DNA from: Apostichopus japonicus
Lineage: Eukaryota > Echinodermata > Holothuroidea > Aspidochirotida > Stichopodidae
Assembly: GCF_037975245.1 (NCBI RefSeq)
Contig: NC_092578.1
Span: 15,668,321-15,732,320, forward strand
Direction of reading: 5' to 3'
DNA: 64,000 nucleotides
Part shown: positions 60,391 to 64,000 of the stretch, piece by piece
How positions within the stretch are numbered: the first letter of the stretch is position 1
How the letters are laid out: every line of letters begins with the position of its first letter
Notes under the pieces: model-generated
What the model was told of the DNA's origin: nothing
Database searches by the model: none
The model's input: the letters and a program-made list of their open reading frames with translations, nothing else
Made by a program: the position numbers and the translations under genes

Positions 60391-62666
60391 AATACATACA
60401 TAGATACATACATATTTATGTACCGATGATATGGAAATTACCAGATGAACAAGGATAAAAGAAAACACCTCAAGTAGATTTTTTCCCCTCTTTAATTATA
60501 AAACCGCGAATAAAATCAGACATGTGCTGTTACATTTTCTCACCCATCATTCGAGTTTGCCTTATATGTATTGCTTTTTGTGTATCACGTGAGTAGATAG
60601 ATTAATTACTTGTTTCTTGCAGGAGCGCAATTTTAAGAATGTATCTTGTTTCCAATCTATCATTATTAACTGGTTTCCTCTCTCTCTCCACCTCTTTCCA
60701 TCTCTCTCGCTCTCTGCACCTATAGTTTTATTAGTCCGTTTGCGTCATCAGTCTCATTATGAAGAATGTTTCTTGTTTACCGACTCAAAATCAAATGTGG
60801 AACATTCAGTGAAAGATTTTAAGTGGCAATGAGCAATGAGAACAAAAGATGAAAGAACGAGAATATAAAGAGCACACAAACTTAGCATGACAAATTGAGC
60901 ATGTATAAAGTATCTATTGTATATAGGCACATACATGTATGTGCCTGAAGTTTGCAAAGGAACCTATATATGCGACTGTGATTGTGTACGTGTGCGTGTA
61001 CGTTCGTGTGTGTTGCTTTGGCTTGTAAGTACTGGAACTCTAAAATTGTCTGATGAATGAACATCTTATTTGGTGTGTGGAGCACGAGAACCCTTTTCTT
61101 TCCTGTGAAGGTCAAACTGTCACGTAAGGTCAAATTCTGAAACCTTGTAAACACGATAACTCCAAAAGCAAAGGTTGGGATGAAGTTCATACTTTGCAGA
61201 GGCATCCACCTTGTTGAGTACGATAACTCTATTCTTTCCTATGTAGGCCGTGAAGGGTCATGTAAGGTCAACACAGGTCAAAGTTTGTAACCTTCTTGAC
61301 ACTGTAGCTCCAAAAAGGTAAAGGTCTTATGATGATCATACTTTGTGTGTGTACCCACCTTATCAAGTACGAGAATCGTATTCTTTTGAAGTGAAGGTCA
61401 ATGGTCATGTGAGGTCAACAGAGGTCAAAGTCTGAAAACCCTGTAAAGACAACAACTTGGGTGAACGATCGGTAGAGCCCTCTTGATGAGTACAACCAGG
61501 AAGTTGCGAAATCCCTGGTACAACAGAATCTATTGAAATTGGTGGAGGTCAAGGGTCATTGGAGGTCGACGTAAAGTCTGACCTTCAAACAGTAACCGTC
61601 GAAGAAATGCTTCTATGAAACTCCGTACATGATAAATTTGTTTGCATCGTTAAAACACCTATAGTGGTCACTTCCAATCAGTAATGGTCAACACTTGGAC
61701 AATCTTGTTTACAAGCGAGCATATTGATCGTTCTCAAACAAAAAGTGGCAAGGAATCAAGAAGCCAATTGTATCTAAACTTTCTGGTAAAATATCTATAA
61801 TCTGTAATCAACTTGTCTCAACATGTCTTCAGTCGCGTATAATCCGTGGCAGTATCGGGTTAATACAGTTTCCAATGTTATAATGCCTCGTCGTGTCATA
61901 ACACATTAAGTAGATTTTCTGCAACGAAAACAAACAATATTTAATGCAGAAGAAATCTCCAGGGAGTGACATTGAGAAAGTTAAAAATGTCTAACAGAGA
62001 ACACGATTTTTTTCACGACTCTCTGTCTGTTTGTCTATCTGTCTGCCATAAATGTATCCATTTTAAAGCGGTTTGTGATGCTTGCATTTTTGCATATGTC
62101 TGGTTTCGCGGACCACGCAGTAAATATATTGTGTAAATACTATACTGCAATATAGCCTATATGTATAGGCTATATATACATGTAGCCTATACATATATAA
62201 ATGAATTGACGATTCCTTGCTTAAGTGTCACAACAAATGTTTTTCATTTAATGATATACCTTCATAATTTATGTTCTCAAAGACAATATAAACACTTCCT
62301 ACAAATTTTCATAACGTAGGCCCCTATGTAGTTACATTAGCCCTAGCCAAAGTTGCACACATAACCAGTACTGTACTATTTAAGATGGAAGTTGTTCATG
62401 TCGTCAAGTAATTAGGCTATATTGATCGGCCGTTTAAAACCCATACTCGCACAGTATTCGCACGGAACGCGCGATTCATTGAATGAGGTACGGTATTCTG
62501 TGATATATGGAACTTACTTTAGACGGTATTACAAAAGCATTAAACGGATGATACTGCTAACCTATGAAAACGATAAGGGTAGCCGTCAAATGTTAAGATC
62601 TTTTTGTAAATACAGTAGCAATTTTTCACAAAAATGAGATTTTTTCAGTTAATAGGCTATAATTGA
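60391..62666. other. Intergenic stretch before the LINE
   Basis: No host gene recognised. Includes the AGGTCA-rich tandem array below and pyrimidine-rich sequence near 60675-60720. Confidence 0.4.
61070..61450 (+). repeat. ~148-bp tandem array rich in AGGTCA
   Basis: Three diverged units share GAAGGTCAA, AAGGTCAACACAGGTCAAAG, CCTTGTAAACACGATAACTC and a TTCATACTTTG block. Related sequence occurs singly at about 1240-1400. AGGTCA is the nuclear-receptor half site; here it is part of the repeat unit. Confidence 0.65.
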
Positions 62667-64000
62667 AACAAAGAGCAAATTTGGAAGAGAAGGAAATCTG
62701 CTGAAACGTGGACATCTTTTAGAAACGAAAAATCAAAATATTCTTCCATGCTGAAGTTTGCAAAAGAAAATGTTATTAGCGACTCAATTCAGGAAATCGG
62801 CAAAGACACAAAGCGCCTTTACTCGCTGGTTAAAAGAATCACCGGTCAAGAAGCTAATAACCCATTGCCATCGGACTTTCGAGATGATGATACGCTTGCA
62901 AATAGTTTTGCTGATTATTTTCTACAAAAGATCACAAGTATAAGAAACGACCTTCATGACAATGAACTTTACAAGCCGCCCATGAGAGAAATATCGCAAA
63001 ATCTTACTGCCTTTACAATTGTGACAGAAGATGAACTTGCTAGTATTATAAGCAGTATGTCATCAAAAACTTGTCAATCTGACATCTTACCAACACCACT
63101 CTTGAAGGCTGTCTTGGGAGTGGTCATAAGCCCGCTTACAAAGATTGTAAATTTTTCTCTGGAAAATGGTATGTTTGCTAATGAATGGAAAAAAGCAATT
63201 ATTCGACCATTAATCAAAAAGCATGGCGTGGGCTTACATTTGTCAAACTACAGACCAGTAAGTAATCTCCCTTTTCTTTCCAAAGTAGTCGAAAAAGTGG
63301 TACTTGGACAGTTGAATTCGCACTTTCAGTCATCGGCTCCTCTTCCATCATATCAGTCTGCATACCGAGCTAATTTCAGCTGTGAGACTGCTCTCGTAAG
63401 CTTATTGGACGACTTGTTATGGGCCATGGAGAAACAGCAAGTGACACAAATGTGCTTGATGGACCTTTCGGCTGCGTTTGATACTGTAGACCACAAAGTG
63501 TTATTGGAGGTGCTAGGAAATGAATATGGGCTTGGTAAAATTTCTTTAGAATGGTTTGCAAATTATCTCTCTGACAGACAATGTTGTGTAAATATCAATG
63601 GGTCATTATCATCTTCCAAAAGACTGGATTTCAGTGTCCCACAAGGAAGTCTGTTAGGACCTGCTTTGTACTCGGCATATGCAAGCACATTGCGATACGT
63701 CATTCCGGATTCATTCCAATTACATGGCTATGCGGATGATCATGCAATTAAACAATCGCATAAACCAACCTTCGATGAGGCAAACACAGTCAGAAATGAA
63801 ATTTCAACAACTATGAGGGATGTGAAAGTTTGGATGGACCAGAATAGACTACAACTGAACGAAACTAAAACTGAATATATACAAGTTGGATCGAAGAAAT
63901 TATTATCTAAGTGTGCTTTAGACAGTATTTGTATCAATAACACTACCGTAAATAGTTCAAATTGTGTAAAATATTTAGGCGCATATCTGGACTCTCATTT
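62667..64000 (+). CDS. CR1/L2-like LINE reverse transcriptase (partial, open at window end)
   Basis: A frame open from 62667 (stop at 62664) to the last base encodes a non-LTR reverse transcriptase; the first ATG is 62748. In order it shows the pre-RT linker (KRLYSLVKRITG), SNYRPVSNLPFLSKVVEKVV, SAYRANFSCETALVSLLDDL, motif A (MDLSAAFDTVDH), motif B (VPQGSLLGP), the catalytic YADD within GYADDHA, motif D (LNETKTEYIQVG) and VKYLGAYLDS. The AAFDTVDH and VPQGS words fit the CR1/L2 group. No endonuclease domain lies upstream, so the copy is probably 5'-truncated near 62660, though the RT itself has no stop in view. The 3' end is outside the window. Confidence 0.9.

Overview
The window looks like animal nuclear DNA. 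It has spliced genes with canonical GT/AG introns, AATAAA signals after the last coding exon, non-LTR retrotransposon reverse transcriptases, many short inverted-repeat DNA transposons, microsatellites and long non-coding stretches. The mixture of immunoglobulin-domain genes, CR1/L2-like LINEs, hAT-like MITEs and homopolymer G/C tracts suggests an echinoderm, perhaps a sea cucumber. That is an inference; no marker gene here fixes the species.

The left 28 kb is a tandem duplication. Unit A runs from before base 1 to about 14282. Unit B is the matching stretch from 16516 (and probably from further upstream) to about 27573. Each unit holds the end of a gene for a secreted or surface protein with two immunoglobulin-like domains, then about 4 kb of non-coding DNA with a GATATC-rich satellite, then a four-exon gene for a long coiled-coil protein (1,097 residues in B). 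The B coiled-coil gene (20750-26200) is open throughout. The A copy (8117-13425) has the same exon lengths but an in-frame TAA at 11457-11459 where B has CAA, so it is a nonsense-interrupted copy. The Ig gene is complete at its 5' end only in B (15787-16576); A keeps only the last 61 bases of that exon.

The two units act as natural controls for each other. An element with 8-bp target duplications sits in A at 1684-3758 and the empty site survives in B. The reverse holds for 26665-27304 in B. A split LINE fragment (6387-7860) is only in A. Upstream of the coiled-coil gene, B carries three TGACGTCA sites in a locally duplicated block; I found one in the matching part of A.

From 28 kb to 62 kb I found no convincing host gene. 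The region is built mainly of mobile DNA: a 4.2 kb element with 31-bp terminal inverted repeats (28181-32413), several hAT-like MITE families with 8-bp target duplications, a nested pair at 37610-39994, a fold-back element with arms of about 350 bp (53255-55768), microsatellites, minisatellites and three copies of a dispersed family of about 370 bp. A short retroposon-like element at 27688-27858 starts with a U2-snRNA-like head. The window ends inside a LINE reverse transcriptase ORF (62667-64000) that is still open at the last base.
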